Part shown: positions 5,817 through 7,211 of the stretch, piece after piece
Layout: each line of letters begins with the position of its first letter
Position numbering within the stretch: position 1 is the stretch's first letter
Assembly (NCBI GenBank): GCA_903931355.1
Contig: CAIZCB010000181.1
Location: 1 to 7,211 of the forward strand
Origin: an uncultured Pseudomonadota bacterium
GTDB lineage: Bacteria; Pseudomonadota; Gammaproteobacteria; Methylococcales; Methylomonadaceae
Direction: 5' to 3'
DNA: 7,211 nt
Program-made: the position numbers and the translations under genes
Notes under the pieces: model-generated
The model's input: the letters and a program-made list of their open reading frames with translations, nothing else
Told to the model about the DNA's origin: nothing
The model's database searches: none

Positions 5817-7211
5817 ATACTTTATGGCATAAAGTCTGGGCTGATTTGTGGCTGTCGAAATCGCGAACTGTGATGGCAATTATCAGCATCGCCGCCGGTG
5901 TGTTTTGCGTCGGCACTTTGTACGGCATGATTGCCTTGCAATTATCGAAAATGGACGCCGCTCATCAACAATCGCAGCCTTCGCATATCAGCTTAATTTT
6001 GCGCCAAGCCGCTGATGCCAGTGTCTTGACGCAAATCCAAGCCCTTGAAGGGGTCGAAGCGGTTGATACCATGACGCAATTAACGGTGTCATTTAAAGTC
6101 AATCACAATGCCGATTGGCAAATTGCGACCTTAATGATCCGCCCCCAACCCAATCAGCAACGCTTTGATAAAACCAGCTTGCAATCCGGCATTTGGCCAG
6201 CGAAAGGCGAAGTGGCGATTGAAAATTTATCGGCTGCCTTTACCGGTTTAAAACAGAGTGATTCGATTGAGTTAGCGACCGATACCGGCAGCCAAAACTT
6301 GCAGATTAGCGGCGTAGTTCGCCATCCTTTTGTTAAACCACCCAAATTCGGTGGCCAAGCGCATTTTTTCATTGATAACGCTCAAGCCGAGCAATTTGGC
6401 TTATCCACCCAACAATTCAAACAACTGCTAGTCCAAATCAAACCGCCATACGACAGTGATCAAGCTAGAACCGTGGCCGAACAAATTCGCAATCTGCTGG
6501 CTAAACGGGCGATTGATGTCAACGTGACTTTATTACAAGACCCGCAAAAACATTGGGGCAGGCCGTTTTTAGCTGGTGTGAATGCTGTGTTGCAGTGGAT
6601 GGCTTTGGTGTCGTTGGCTTTGGCTTGTGTGTTGATTTTAAACACCGTTTCCGCCCATATCGCCCAGCAAAGCGACCAAATTGGGGTGATGAAAGCCTTG
6701 GGCGCATCGACCTTCACTATTGCCAAATTGTATTTGTTGGAAATTTTGTTGATGGCGTTGTTAGCGATTGGCTTGGCATTAGCACCGAGTTTAGCGGCGG
6801 CCTATTTCAGCTCCTGCAAAATTTTGGGCTTGTTTAACATCGCTTGCGGTGGCTTTGATTATTCACCATTAGCGATTCAATACATGCTGCTGGGTGGTTT
6901 GTTGGTGCCGTTGTTAGCCGCTTTACCACCGATTTGGCGTGGTGCAAACATCACCGTTCGTGAAGCGATTGCCAGTTATGGTTTGGGGGCGGATTTTGGT
7001 CGAAGTCGTTTTGATAGCTTGATTGAAGCCTTCGGCGCACATTTTTTGCCAACTGTTTACGCCGCTGCCTTGGGTAATTTGTTTCGTCGTAAAGGCCGAT
7101 TGTTGTTGACCCAAAGCGTGTTGATTATCGCTGGGGTAATGTTTTTGCTGTTGATGAGTTTGATTGCCTCGTTAAATTTAACTTTGGATAACGAAATGGC
7201 GCGGAGTCGAT
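5813..7211 (+). CDS. FtsX-family ABC exporter permease, partial (3' end beyond the window)
   Basis: This is the membrane partner of the upstream ATPase. The frame is open for 466 codons to the right edge. A basic N-terminus leads into a first membrane segment at about 20-43, then an extracytoplasmic domain at about 45-255 of the MacB-periplasmic type. An FtsX domain follows with membrane segments at about 258-279, 303-330 and 355-376, containing QIGVMKALGAS at 289-299 and ending in TVREAIASYG at 381-390. A second unit then opens (ALGNLFRRKGRLLLTQ at about 419-434, membrane segment about 433-454), echoing the start of the first. The protein is therefore probably of the long, duplicated permease type of about 750-850 residues (YbbP-like). 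The GTG start overlaps the ATPase stop, so the two are translationally coupled. The substrate is unknown; no membrane-fusion partner is visible. Confidence 0.93.
   Translation, partial: MNTLWHKVWADLWLSKSRTVMAIISIAAGVFCVGTLYGMIALQLSKMDAAHQQSQPSHISLILRQAADASVLTQIQALEGVEAVDTMTQLTVSFKVNHNADWQIATLMIRPQPNQQRFDKTSLQSGIWPAKGEVAIENLSAAFTGLKQSDSIELATDTGSQNLQISGVVRHPFVKPPKFGGQAHFFIDNAQAEQFGLSTQQFKQLLVQIKPPYDSDQARTVAEQIRNLLAKRAIDVNVTLLQDPQKHWGRPFLAGVNAVLQWMALVSLALACVLILNTVSAHIAQQSDQIGVMKALGASTFTIAKLYLLEILLMALLAIGLALAPSLAAAYFSSCKILGLFNIACGGFDYSPLAIQYMLLGGLLVPLLAALPPIWRGANITVREAIASYGLGADFGRSRFDSLIEAFGAHFLPTVYAAALGNLFRRKGRLLLTQSVLIIAGVMFLLLMSLIASLNLTLDNEMARSR

Noticed and set aside
6460..6726. Minus-strand open frames opposite the permease
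   Set aside because: The plus strand has a continuous membrane-protein frame with FtsX motifs; the opposite frames are its shadows.

Overview
The window is an ordinary, densely packed housekeeping stretch of a Gram-negative bacterium of moderate GC. The ndk-rlmN pair, a 615-residue SecD ending in KLSI like the enterobacterial protein, and a pyruvoyl phosphatidylserine decarboxylase all point to a gammaproteobacterium. The codon style (many TTG and TTA leucines) and protein flavour would suit a methanotroph of the Methylococcales, but that is a weak impression that I cannot test here.

Layout, reading leftward (minus strand) from the centre. queF (queuosine pathway, preQ0 reductase) is closed by a strong intrinsic terminator. 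psd (phosphatidylethanolamine synthesis) follows only about 20 bases after that terminator. Next come yajC and secD, the accessory subunits of the Sec translocon, then ndk (nucleoside diphosphate kinase) and rlmN (rRNA/tRNA adenine C2-methyltransferase). rlmN runs off the left edge. Rightward (plus strand) from the queF upstream region is a two-gene ABC exporter operon: a LolD/MacB-type ATPase and a large FtsX-family permease that runs off the right edge. The two directions diverge from a 119-base intergenic region at 4999-5117.

How the parts relate: YajC and SecD act at the inner membrane on preprotein export. Psd makes the main phospholipid of that membrane. The ABC pair is a probable envelope exporter or lipid/lipoprotein mover. 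Ndk, RlmN and QueF are cytosolic nucleotide and RNA-modification enzymes. The minus-strand genes probably form at least three transcription units: queF, psd, and yajC-secD with ndk-rlmN. The last may be split by a promoter just before ndk.

I found no mobile element, CRISPR array, rRNA, tRNA or convincing riboswitch, and no clear sign of a new biological system. The points most worth a second look are a 14-bp hairpin with a U tract inside the start of rlmN, the absence of secF after secD, and the tight terminator/psd junction where psd has no visible ribosome binding site. No gap between genes exceeds about 120 bases.
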